The position numbers and the translations under genes were made by a program. A DNA stretch of 64,000 nucleotides, taken from contig DKPQ01000001.1 in NCBI GenBank assembly GCA_002471275.1, forward strand, positions 92,313 to 156,312, written 5' to 3'. Of this stretch, positions 52,695-60,126 are shown piece after piece (positions within the stretch are counted from its first letter, which is position 1; each line of letters opens with the position of its first letter). This DNA is from Flammeovirgaceae bacterium UBA7330. GTDB taxonomy: Bacteria; Bacteroidota; Bacteroidia; Cytophagales; Cyclobacteriaceae. Below the pieces are notes generated by a model, which made no database searches, was not told where the DNA came from, and saw nothing but the letters and a program-made list of their open reading frames with translations.

Positions 52695-53708
52695 ATGAAG
52701 CACATACCATTATCTCTGGGACTTGTTTTTATTCTGCTGAGTTGCGATACCCCCACTCGCAATGAAAGGCCATCCAAAATCTATCCTACCACGGGATCTA
52801 TCGAGCGGCTCGATCCTATCATGGATGAACTTATACCTAAAGATGCTGAAGTTGAAATATTAGCTTCAGGGTTTGAGTGGGCAGAGGGTCCGGTCTGGCT
52901 CGCAGATCAAAAGGCCTTATTATTTAGTGATATACCGGTCAATACTGTCTTTCGGTGGTCCGAAAAGGATAGTATCACAGAATACCTCAAGCCTGCAGGA
53001 TTCGGTGGATCTATCGAAGGGAAAAATGAACCGGGATCCAATGGGTTGATCCTGGATAAAAAGGGAAATTTGATTCTTTGTCAGCATGGTGAGCGCCAGG
53101 TGGCCAGGATGATGGCTCCGCTAGACAAACCGGACGAAGTATATGAACCCCTTGCACGGGATTACAATGGCATGAGACTCAACAGCCCCAATGACATTAC
53201 CATGAGTAGTGAAGGTGTATTCTATTTTACAGATCCTCCTTATGGGTTGGACGACTGGAACATCAAGGAGCTTGACTTTCAGGGAGTCTATAAAATTGAT
53301 CAGGAAGGTAAGCTCACACTTCAGATAGACGATCTTACCCGTCCCAATGGAATTGGTCTGTCACCTGACGAGCGAACATTGTATGTAGCCGTATCAGATC
53401 CTGAGCGAGCAGCATACTATGCCTACCAGCTGGATGAGGAGGGCAATGTGGCTGGAGGTGAAATGATACTCGATGTCACTGATATGTATTCTGAAGAAAG
53501 GCAGGGTAATCCTGATGGGATGGTCATCAACAAATCCGGATATCTCTTTGCTACAGGCCCCGGTGGTGTCCTCATCATCAGTCCGGAAGGCAAGCACCTG
53601 GGTACGATCCTGACAGGTGAGAAAACAGCTAATTGTACATTTAATCAGGATGAAAGTGAACTTTACATTACTGCCGATATGCACCTGATGCGGGTCAAAC
53701 TGAAATAG
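52695..53708 (+). CDS. SMP-30/gluconolactonase-like lipoprotein
   Basis: A 337-residue lipoprotein (signal ending FILLSCDTP) with a six-bladed propeller of the SMP-30/gluconolactonase group. GFEWAEGPVWLADQKALLFSDI near 54-75 contains the metal Glu, NGLILDKKGNLILCQHGERQVARM near 115-140, RLNSPNDITMSSEGVFYFTDPPYGLDD near 158-183 the Asn and Asp, and GNPDGMVINKSGYLFATGPGGVLI near 272 the last Asp. Such enzymes open sugar lactones made by periplasmic dehydrogenases, which are also encoded in this window. It is followed after 6 bases by the thioredoxin-fold gene. Confidence 0.86.
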   Translation: MKHIPLSLGLVFILLSCDTPTRNERPSKIYPTTGSIERLDPIMDELIPKDAEVEILASGFEWAEGPVWLADQKALLFSDIPVNTVFRWSEKDSITEYLKPAGFGGSIEGKNEPGSNGLILDKKGNLILCQHGERQVARMMAPLDKPDEVYEPLARDYNGMRLNSPNDITMSSEGVFYFTDPPYGLDDWNIKELDFQGVYKIDQEGKLTLQIDDLTRPNGIGLSPDERTLYVAVSDPERAAYYAYQLDEEGNVAGGEMILDVTDMYSEERQGNPDGMVINKSGYLFATGPGGVLIISPEGKHLGTILTGEKTANCTFNQDESELYITADMHLMRVKLK

Positions 53709-53714
53709 TATTTA

Positions 53715-54836
53715 ATGAAGCAATTCGGATTCATACTTCTTTATCTCATCTCATTGTCCCTTTCGGCACAGGAAAAAAAGATTGAAAAATTACCCATAGG
53801 CTCAAATGCACCAGCCTTCAATCTACCGGGTGTTGATGGGAGGAATTATTCCCTGGATGACTTTTCAGCAAAGGACTATCTGGTGGTCATGTTTATCTGC
53901 AACCACTGTCCTACAGCGCAGGCCTATGAAAAAAAGATCATTGATATCGTATCCGCTTATGGTCCAAAAGGTGTGGGGTTTGTAGCTATCTCTCCCAATG
54001 ATCCCAAAGCCATCAGCCTGTCGGAACTGGGATATACGGATCTTAGTGATAACCTGGAGGAGATGAAACTACGGGCCAAACACATGAATTATAACTTTCC
54101 CTACCTCTATGATGGGGAAAACCAAAAAGTGTCCATTGCTTATGGCCCGTCGGCAACGCCACATGTTTTTCTCTTTGATAAGAACAGGAAGCTGGTTTAC
54201 AGTGGTCGAATTGATGACACGGAGAATCCCTACATAACGCCTAAAACTACGGATCTGAAAAATGCTTTAGATGCTGCACTAAGTGGTAAGTCGGTACCAA
54301 CAGCAGAAACAAAAACCTTCGGATGTAGTATCAAATGGTCGTGGAAGGGTGACTGGGTAGAAAAGCTGGCCGCTCAATGGGCTCAGGAGGAAGTGACACT
54401 GGAAGAAATCGATTTGGCCGGGATTGGACACCTTATAAAAAATAAAGAAGGTAAAAAGCTACGATTGATCAATTTTTGGGCTACCTGGTGTGGGCCCTGC
54501 ATAATCGAGTTTCCCGAGTTTGTCGATATCAACAGGATGTACCGGGATAGGGATTTTGAATTTATTTCAGTCAGTGCAGACAAGCTGAATCGCAAAGAAA
54601 AAGCACTTGGTTTCCTAAAGAAAAAGGAAGCTTCCTCAAAGAATTATATCTTTTCCGGAAGCAGCATATACGATCTCATTGAGGTGGTGGATGCGGATTG
54701 GCAGGGTGCCTTACCCTATACCATACTTATCAATAAAGAAGGTCAGGTAGTTTACAAAACAGACGGGGTGATAGACCCCCAACTATTAAAGCGGAAGATC
54801 GTAGAGCAGTTGGGTAGATATTATGCAGACAATTGA
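53715..54836 (+). CDS. Exported double thioredoxin-fold protein (peroxiredoxin-like + TlpA-like)
   Basis: A 373-residue protein with a signal peptide (FILLYLISLSLSAQ). Residues 25-200 form an AhpC/TSA-like domain (IGSNAPAFNLPGVDGRNYSLDD) with Cys62 and Cys65 in FICNHCPTAQ, of the group often called PRX-like 1. Residues 230-373 are a TlpA-like thiol-disulfide domain with the standard WCGPC site (Cys259, Cys262). The fusion suggests that one domain passes electrons to the other in the periplasm. Its last 14 bases overlap the start of the histidine kinase gene, so the thiol protein and the kinase are translated together, which points to envelope redox sensing (inference). Confidence 0.85.
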   Translation: MKQFGFILLYLISLSLSAQEKKIEKLPIGSNAPAFNLPGVDGRNYSLDDFSAKDYLVVMFICNHCPTAQAYEKKIIDIVSAYGPKGVGFVAISPNDPKAISLSELGYTDLSDNLEEMKLRAKHMNYNFPYLYDGENQKVSIAYGPSATPHVFLFDKNRKLVYSGRIDDTENPYITPKTTDLKNALDAALSGKSVPTAETKTFGCSIKWSWKGDWVEKLAAQWAQEEVTLEEIDLAGIGHLIKNKEGKKLRLINFWATWCGPCIIEFPEFVDINRMYRDRDFEFISVSADKLNRKEKALGFLKKKEASSKNYIFSGSSIYDLIEVVDADWQGALPYTILINKEGQVVYKTDGVIDPQLLKRKIVEQLGRYYADN

Positions 54837-56556
54837 TAAAAGGCCTACAGCAAAACTAAAATTGAACATATGGCTCACCTTGTTGCTATTTGTTGTCAAC
54901 ACTTTGATCATCAGTCTGGTCTTTATGGTCCTGTATTCCAACCTCAAAGATGAATTGATAGAGCGGACCCATGATCAGCTGAAATCCATCAATATCTTAA
55001 AGAAAAGGCTCCTGGATCAATTTTTATTGGATAAGTACGAGGAGGCAAGTCATATCATCAACTATTACAAGACGCATGCTACCACCCGGGAGGAGCTGAA
55101 TGAGCGCCTAATCAGCATCAACAATACAGAGGAGATCAACTGGATTGCAGCGCAAGAGATTGAGTTTGACTCCATACTGGATTTCCATGCCACCTATAAT
55201 TCTGAAAGGATCGTTTTTAATTTTTACTTCAGCGTGGATAACGAATTTGCTGAGATAGTTCTCAACCTCGATTCCATCCGGGAGATATTGAAAGAAAGAA
55301 CCGGCCTGGGACTGACAGGTGAGTCGTACCTTGTTTCCCCGGATCGAATGATGATGACTCCTTCGATATTCTTTCCTGAAAAAACACCCAATACCATCAA
55401 AGCGAGTACTGTGGGGGTAAACAAAGCCTTTGAAGGCATTGAGGGAGTTGAGACTTACGACGACTATCGAGGAGTACTGATCATTGGATCCTACCGGCTC
55501 TTAGCATTCCATGGCATCAATGCCGCCATGGTCACTGAAATTGACTTTGAAGAGGCCATGAAGCCTGTATGGAGGCTCAGGGATGAACTGGTTTTAATCC
55601 TGATTGTAGTTCTGTTCTTATTATTGCTCATCTCCATGATCATCGCTTTTTTCCTTTCTAAACCTATCCTTGACTTGAAAGAAGTCTCCGGTTTACTATC
55701 GCGTGGAGAATTGCCGGATAAGCTCCCCTCACCGGGACCTGTATATGAGCTGTCTGAAATCACCAATTCCATGAATCAATTGATTCAATCACTCAAACAG
55801 ACGGTTATTTTTGCTCAGGAGATTGGTAAAGGGAAGATGGATGCGCCATTTGAACCTTTGAGTGACAAGGATGAACTTGGGCTGGCAATCACTAGTATGA
55901 GAGACCAGCTGATCAGCCTGGACAATGAAAAATCAAAGCTGGAATTATATGGTAAGAAAATTCTAATTGATACCCAGGAGAAAGAACGGGAGTCCTTTGC
56001 CCGCGAGCTCCATGATGGTTTGGGGACGCTGCTTACTACCATGAAGCTTAAAATGGAGAATATCGGACTCGACAATGAGAAAGCCAGGGAGCTCAGGGAA
56101 TTGATGAACAAGACCATCATGGAGACGCGCTCGTTAGCCAGAAACCTGATGCCGTCCGTTTTGATGGATTTCGGTCTTAATGAGACATTGAATCAATTGG
56201 TAAAAGATATCAGGGACAATACAGGAATAAAGGTAAAATTTGTGAATGAATTGGAGGCTTCCAAAACAACCCTGGATAAAGGGAAAAGTGTAGGTTTGTA
56301 CCGAATTGCCCAGGAAGCCATTAACAATGCATTAAAACATGCAAATTGCACGGAAATCACCCTCTCAGTCACTGAGTTCGATGATCAGATCGTGATGTTT
56401 GTAAAAGACAATGGCAAAGGGTTTGATCATGAAACGTTGAGGGGTGGTGGACTTGGTCTTAGAAACATGGAAGAAAGAACAAGGACATTGAATGGTCATC
56501 TGATGATTGAATCAGATGAAGATGGTACTAGTATTGAAGTAATAATACCGCTTTAA
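54823..56556 (+). CDS. NarL-type sensor histidine kinase
   Basis: A 577-residue inner-membrane kinase: transmembrane segment at about 15-40, a 240-residue periplasmic sensor that looks like a dCache/double-PAS fold (LTGESYLVSPDRMM is typical), a second segment near 265-285 and a HAMP-like linker. The HisKA_3 dimerisation motif ERESFARELHDGLG holds the phospho-acceptor His397. The ATPase part has the N box QEAINNALKHA near 505 and the G boxes DNGKGFDHETLRGGGLGLRNM near 530. It overlaps the upstream thiol protein gene by 14 bases, and the response regulator follows after 2 bases. Confidence 0.92.
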   Translation: MQTIDKRPTAKLKLNIWLTLLLFVVNTLIISLVFMVLYSNLKDELIERTHDQLKSINILKKRLLDQFLLDKYEEASHIINYYKTHATTREELNERLISINNTEEINWIAAQEIEFDSILDFHATYNSERIVFNFYFSVDNEFAEIVLNLDSIREILKERTGLGLTGESYLVSPDRMMMTPSIFFPEKTPNTIKASTVGVNKAFEGIEGVETYDDYRGVLIIGSYRLLAFHGINAAMVTEIDFEEAMKPVWRLRDELVLILIVVLFLLLLISMIIAFFLSKPILDLKEVSGLLSRGELPDKLPSPGPVYELSEITNSMNQLIQSLKQTVIFAQEIGKGKMDAPFEPLSDKDELGLAITSMRDQLISLDNEKSKLELYGKKILIDTQEKERESFARELHDGLGTLLTTMKLKMENIGLDNEKARELRELMNKTIMETRSLARNLMPSVLMDFGLNETLNQLVKDIRDNTGIKVKFVNELEASKTTLDKGKSVGLYRIAQEAINNALKHANCTEITLSVTEFDDQIVMFVKDNGKGFDHETLRGGGLGLRNMEERTRTLNGHLMIESDEDGTSIEVIIPL

Positions 56557-56558
56557 AT

Positions 56559-57200
56559 ATGGAAGATGTAAGCAAGATCAGTATTGTTGTGGCTGATGAT
56601 CATAAATTGTTTAGAAACGGGATCGAAGCATTGCTGCAGGATGATACCCGATTTCATGTCATCGGAGGTGTAGACAATAGGATTGATCTTCTGAAACTTT
56701 TAAAAGAGAATGAGACGGATATCGTGCTACTGGATATATCTCTGCCGAATGAATCAGGTCTTGATATCCTCACCGACATTCAGGAACAATATCCGGACAT
56801 TAAATGCATTATGCTTACGATGCATGAAGAGATCCACTATGTAAAAGAAAGTCTAAAGAAGGGTGCATATGGTTACCTGCTGAAAGACAGTGGTGAACAA
56901 GAGCTGAAGTCAGCCATCATCGGGGTCTATGAAGGGAAAAAGCACTTCAAGGATAAAATATCAGATCTCCTTGTTGAAGACATGTCAAAGCCCGACAGTA
57001 ATGCCAATCCTATCCTTTCAGACCGGGAGGTAGAGATCGTGAAAATGGTTGCAGAAGGCAAAATCACCAAAGAAATAGCAGATAAACTGTTCATAAGCGT
57101 TAGAACAGTAGAGACCCATCGGTCCAGAATCATGAAGAAGCTAGGGGCCTCCAATGCCTCAGAAATGATCAATTACGCCTATAAACGCAAGTTAATTTAG
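56559..57200 (+). CDS. NarL/LuxR-type response regulator
   Basis: A 213-residue regulator. The receiver domain has the acidic pair in VVADDHKLFRNG near 10, the phosphorylated Asp59 in DIVLLDISLPNESG, and Lys in GYLLKDSG near 108. The C-terminal LuxR helix-turn-helix reads LSDREVEIVKMVAEGKITKEIADKLFISVRTVETHRSRIMKKLG near 147-195. It is the obvious partner of the kinase two bases upstream. The phased TTACGTATTT repeats just past its stop codon are candidate binding sites, which would make the next gene its target. Confidence 0.93.
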   Translation: MEDVSKISIVVADDHKLFRNGIEALLQDDTRFHVIGGVDNRIDLLKLLKENETDIVLLDISLPNESGLDILTDIQEQYPDIKCIMLTMHEEIHYVKESLKKGAYGYLLKDSGEQELKSAIIGVYEGKKHFKDKISDLLVEDMSKPDSNANPILSDREVEIVKMVAEGKITKEIADKLFISVRTVETHRSRIMKKLGASNASEMINYAYKRKLI

Positions 57201-57205
57201 GGGTA

Positions 57206-57237
57206 TTACGTATTTTCCACATACTCGTTACGTATTT
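57206..57237 (+). promoter_or_regulatory. Helically phased TTACGTATTT direct repeats
   Basis: TTACGTATTT occurs at 57206-57215 and exactly again at 57228-57237. The 22-base period is about two turns of DNA. TACGTA in each is itself palindromic. The site lies between the response regulator gene and the start of the small exported repeat protein, 86 bases upstream of that start, a usual distance for an activator. Assignment to the regulator is inference. Confidence 0.5.
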
Positions 57238-57322
57238 ATACTTCTTTAGAATACCCATTTTTCGTGATCAACGCCTTGAAGGCGAGTGCGTTTATTTGTA
57301 TAGAAAATAAAGCACAAACACC

Positions 57323-57670
57323 ATGAAGAAGATAGCAACAACAACTCTAGCATTAGCAATAACTTTTTTTGCGTTCAATGCGATGGCCCAATTGAAAGGT
57401 CCTGCATACAAGAATGCATCAATCAGTGAAAAATATCAGGGGACCAGCGAAGTGAAAGTAGCTAACGAACCTGCTGCAATTAAAGGCCCTGTTGCCAAAA
57501 ACAATAGATTTGCAGCTTTTGACGAAGACAAAGCAGTAGTAGTTACTGCAGCTGCAGATGGTAACACCGCTGCTAAGAAAAACTATAAAGTAGTGGACCT
57601 GAAGTCTAGTGAAACAAAATATGACAAAGGTTTGAAAGGCCCCAAATTCAAGAACCACAGGGGAAGATAA
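57323..57670 (+). CDS. Small exported protein with three KGPxxKN repeats
   Basis: A 115-residue protein with a clear signal peptide (LALAITFFAFNAMAQ). The mature chain carries the same motif three times: LKGPAYKN at 24-31, IKGPVAKN at 53-60 and LKGPKFKN at 104-111, that is, just after the signal, in the middle and at the end. Between them the chain is polar, Ala-, Lys- and Val-rich, and probably flexible. No family is recognised. It follows the response regulator and candidate regulator sites and is closed by a strong terminator, so it is a single-gene transcript and likely abundant. Confidence 0.78.
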   Translation: MKKIATTTLALAITFFAFNAMAQLKGPAYKNASISEKYQGTSEVKVANEPAAIKGPVAKNNRFAAFDEDKAVVVTAAADGNTAAKKNYKVVDLKSSETKYDKGLKGPKFKNHRGR

Positions 57671-57711
57671 TAAAAAAGGTTGGTGGTCGATGTTTCATAT
57701 ATCGATACAAG

Positions 57712-57741
57712 GGCGTTGAGATCTTCAACGCCTTTTTTTTT
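57712..57741 (+). terminator. Strong rho-independent terminator after the KGP-repeat gene
   Basis: GGCGTTGA (57712-57719) pairs with TCAACGCC (57725-57732) around a 5-base loop and is followed by nine T's. It closes the short transcript of the KGP-repeat gene. Confidence 0.88.
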
Positions 57742-58024
57742 GCCTTTTTTCGATAGCTGGAAAAGATAAACCTCCAGGGTTATCTGATTTCTCAATCTTT
57801 TTATCGGCGTATCACCCATGTTATATGTGGCCTCAAAACTCAGATACAATGTGTTTGAGGGGTCTACTGAGCAGGAGTCAGAAGACCGCTGATCCTGTAT
57901 GGTCGCTACAGCACCAACCTCACGGACGTATATGATACCTCAAAAGCTGGTTTTGAGAATCATGATGTTATATGAGCATAATAAGCCTGGGAATGGCTTC
58001 TCTTTTTAAATATTGAATCAGACC
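57742..58024. other. Gene-free gap between convergent genes
   Basis: About 280 bases without a convincing ORF lie between the terminator and the stop of the ThuA gene. I see no RNA gene. Confidence 0.5.
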
Positions 58025-58738
58025 TTACTCCATCACATATTCGATACCTCCCCATACATGTTGGAGGAAATCAGGATTGGAAAAACTCGCTTCGGTATGG
58101 CCCAGTCCTGTATAAAACATTTTTCCACCATCGTATTCCTGGTACCAGGCGATCGGATGGTTTGCACCATTTTTTCCGCCCTCGTAGCTGCTTTCATCCA
58201 GGTTGGCCAGTACGGTCACCTCAGGATTCAGGTTTTTATAGTTGTACCATTCATCAAATTTTACCCATTCTGCGGGTAAATGCTTTGTGGAGGGATGGTT
58301 TCTATCCAGGATCTGAATGGTAGCTTCCTGCTGCTTGGGATGGCTTTCAAAATATCCCCCGATAAGTTTACCATACCAGGGCCAGTCGTATTCAGTATCC
58401 GTCGCTGAGTGGATGCCCACCAAGCCACCTCCGTTTTTGATATACCCTTCAAATGCAGCCTGCTCTTCCTCATTGAAGATATCTCCTGTAGTAGAAAGGA
58501 ATACGACTGCTGCGTATTGTTTCAGGTTTTCCGGTGTCATCACAGATGAATTTTCTGTGGTATCAGCACTAAATCCTTTTTCTTCACAAAGCTTTGTCAG
58601 TACTTCCTTACCAACTTCAATGGATGAGTGCCGAAACCCTTTGGTTTCCGAAAATATAAGTATGCGATCTTTTTCAATTTCAACAGAAGAACAAGACGCA
58701 AGTAGCATTATAACAGCAATAGCCAGCAGATTTTTCAT
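58025..58738 (-). CDS. ThuA-domain lipoprotein
   Basis: A 237-residue lipoprotein (signal ending MLLASCSSVE). The ThuA domain is a class-I glutamine-amidotransferase-like fold involved in sugar metabolism: ILIFSETKGFRHSS near 27-40, YAAVVFLSTTGDIFNEEEQAAFEGYIKNGGGLVGIHSATD near 75-115 and GHTEASFSNPDFLQHVWGGI at the end are all typical. In other bacteria ThuA-type proteins take part in conversion of trehalose and other disaccharides. It is upstream-neighboured by galM, 51 bases away on the same strand. Confidence 0.9.
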   Translation of the reverse strand: MKNLLAIAVIMLLASCSSVEIEKDRILIFSETKGFRHSSIEVGKEVLTKLCEEKGFSADTTENSSVMTPENLKQYAAVVFLSTTGDIFNEEEQAAFEGYIKNGGGLVGIHSATDTEYDWPWYGKLIGGYFESHPKQQEATIQILDRNHPSTKHLPAEWVKFDEWYNYKNLNPEVTVLANLDESSYEGGKNGANHPIAWYQEYDGGKMFYTGLGHTEASFSNPDFLQHVWGGIEYVME

Positions 58739-58789
58739 GATAATTAATATTTTGAAAGGGCCAATTTAGAAAAAATCATTTGAAGTAGA

Positions 58790-59821
58790 TCATACAATCC
58801 CACATTGAAAGATGGTCTCTGACCGGAAGGTCTCACCGGGCCTTAGTACGGTAGATGGAAATTCCGGGCGGTTAGGGCTATCCGGATAATGCTGGGTTTC
58901 CAGGCATATGCCGTAATGCTTTTGATAATGGAGGCCACCTTTACCCGTATGATCAAGATAATTAGCTGTGTAAACCTGTATACCCGGCTCTGAGGTAAAC
59001 ACATCCAGTTTGCGGCCTGTCGATGGATGGCTCAGGCTTGCAACATGCTTTTTCAGTGTCAATTCGGGGTTTACTACCCAGTTTACATCATACCCGTTTC
59101 CAATCTTTAGTTGTTCGTTGTCAGCATTGATGTCTCTTCCTACAGGTTTGGGTCTTCTGAAATCAAAAGGAGATCCTGCTACCGGCATATAGTTGATCGG
59201 GATCTGATGCTCATTGAGCTTCAGTATTTCCTGACTGTTGATCATCAGCTCATGATCATATATGCGCTGATTTTTCCCGCTCAGGTTAAAATAGCTATGG
59301 TTGGTCAGGTTGATCACTGTGGGTTCGTCCGTCTCAGCCCTGTATTGGATACTGAGTTCATTATGCTTTGACAAGCTGTAGGTGATCTTGAAATTAACAT
59401 TGCCGGGAAAGCCATCCGCCATGGCCTCACTCCTGTGTGTAAGCTCCAGTGTGTGATCGTCTACTGTCCAGGGCTCCCACCATGCCTGATGAAGCGGCTT
59501 GTTGATGCCTCCATGCAAGCTGTTGGGTCCGTTGTTTCTGGCGAGGTTATATCTTTTACCATCCAACTCAAAAGTGGCATTGGCGATTCTGTTGGCATAT
59601 CTGCCGGCAACAGCACCCATGAAAGTCGGGTTGGAGATATAGGGGGCAAATGTATCGTACCCCAGGATGATGTCTGCCAGGTTGCCCTGGCTGTCAGGAG
59701 CCAGCAATGATTGGATGACGGCCCCATAGTTGAGTATTTTTACCGTTACATCATCATTTTGTAGGGCGAATATGCGAACTTCTTTCCCGTCGGGGAGTTT
59801 ACCAAATACAGTGGACTTCAT
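58790..59821 (-). CDS. galM: Aldose 1-epimerase (mutarotase)
   Basis: GalM interconverts alpha and beta anomers of galactose and other aldoses. The 343-residue beta-sandwich enzyme shows NYGAVIQSLLAPDSQG near 32, GRYANRIANATFELDGKRYNLARNNGPNSLHGGINKP near 73-110 with catalytic His, TNHSYFNLSG near 172 with the second catalytic His, and a Glu in GICLETQHYPDSPNRPEFPS near 305. No signal peptide is seen, so it is cytoplasmic and fits with galK at 51.5 kb. It diverges from the small Cys/His protein gene. Confidence 0.93.
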   Translation of the reverse strand: MKSTVFGKLPDGKEVRIFALQNDDVTVKILNYGAVIQSLLAPDSQGNLADIILGYDTFAPYISNPTFMGAVAGRYANRIANATFELDGKRYNLARNNGPNSLHGGINKPLHQAWWEPWTVDDHTLELTHRSEAMADGFPGNVNFKITYSLSKHNELSIQYRAETDEPTVINLTNHSYFNLSGKNQRIYDHELMINSQEILKLNEHQIPINYMPVAGSPFDFRRPKPVGRDINADNEQLKIGNGYDVNWVVNPELTLKKHVASLSHPSTGRKLDVFTSEPGIQVYTANYLDHTGKGGLHYQKHYGICLETQHYPDSPNRPEFPSTVLRPGETFRSETIFQCGIV

Positions 59822-59874
59822 CTAATTTTAACATCTGAAAACGCTAAAGATACAATATTCAAAATCATCGGAAA

Positions 59875-60126
59875 ATGGAAAAGTGCAGCACCGGCAAAAA
59901 GATTTACTACTCCATCAATGACGCAGAGGAAGCCCTGATCGATGCCTGGGGAAGGAACCACTACCGGGAAGGAGGAGGACCAATTGGTATCTATGAATGC
60001 CACGACTGCGGACATTATCATTGGACATCCAGGGAACCGATGAATGAAAACCTGAAGAAAGCGCTTGAGGATGGCAGCATCAGCAAAGCCCAGCAAGCCA
60101 ACGACTGGTGGCATAAGCTGAAGTGA
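59875..60126 (+). CDS. Small Cys/His protein, probably zinc-binding
   Basis: An 83-residue cytoplasmic protein. YECHDCGHYHWTS near 40-52 forms a CxxC plus two His knuckle, and Cys4 near the N-terminus could supply another ligand. The pattern of a small protein with a CGHYH-like knuckle is one I associate with uncharacterised Bacteroidota proteins. The rest is helical (NENLKKALEDGSISKAQQANDWW). Its TGA ends at 60126 and the convergent dehydrogenase stop begins at 60127, so there is no room for a terminator. Function unknown. Confidence 0.7.
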   Translation: MEKCSTGKKIYYSINDAEEALIDAWGRNHYREGGGPIGIYECHDCGHYHWTSREPMNENLKKALEDGSISKAQQANDWWHKLK

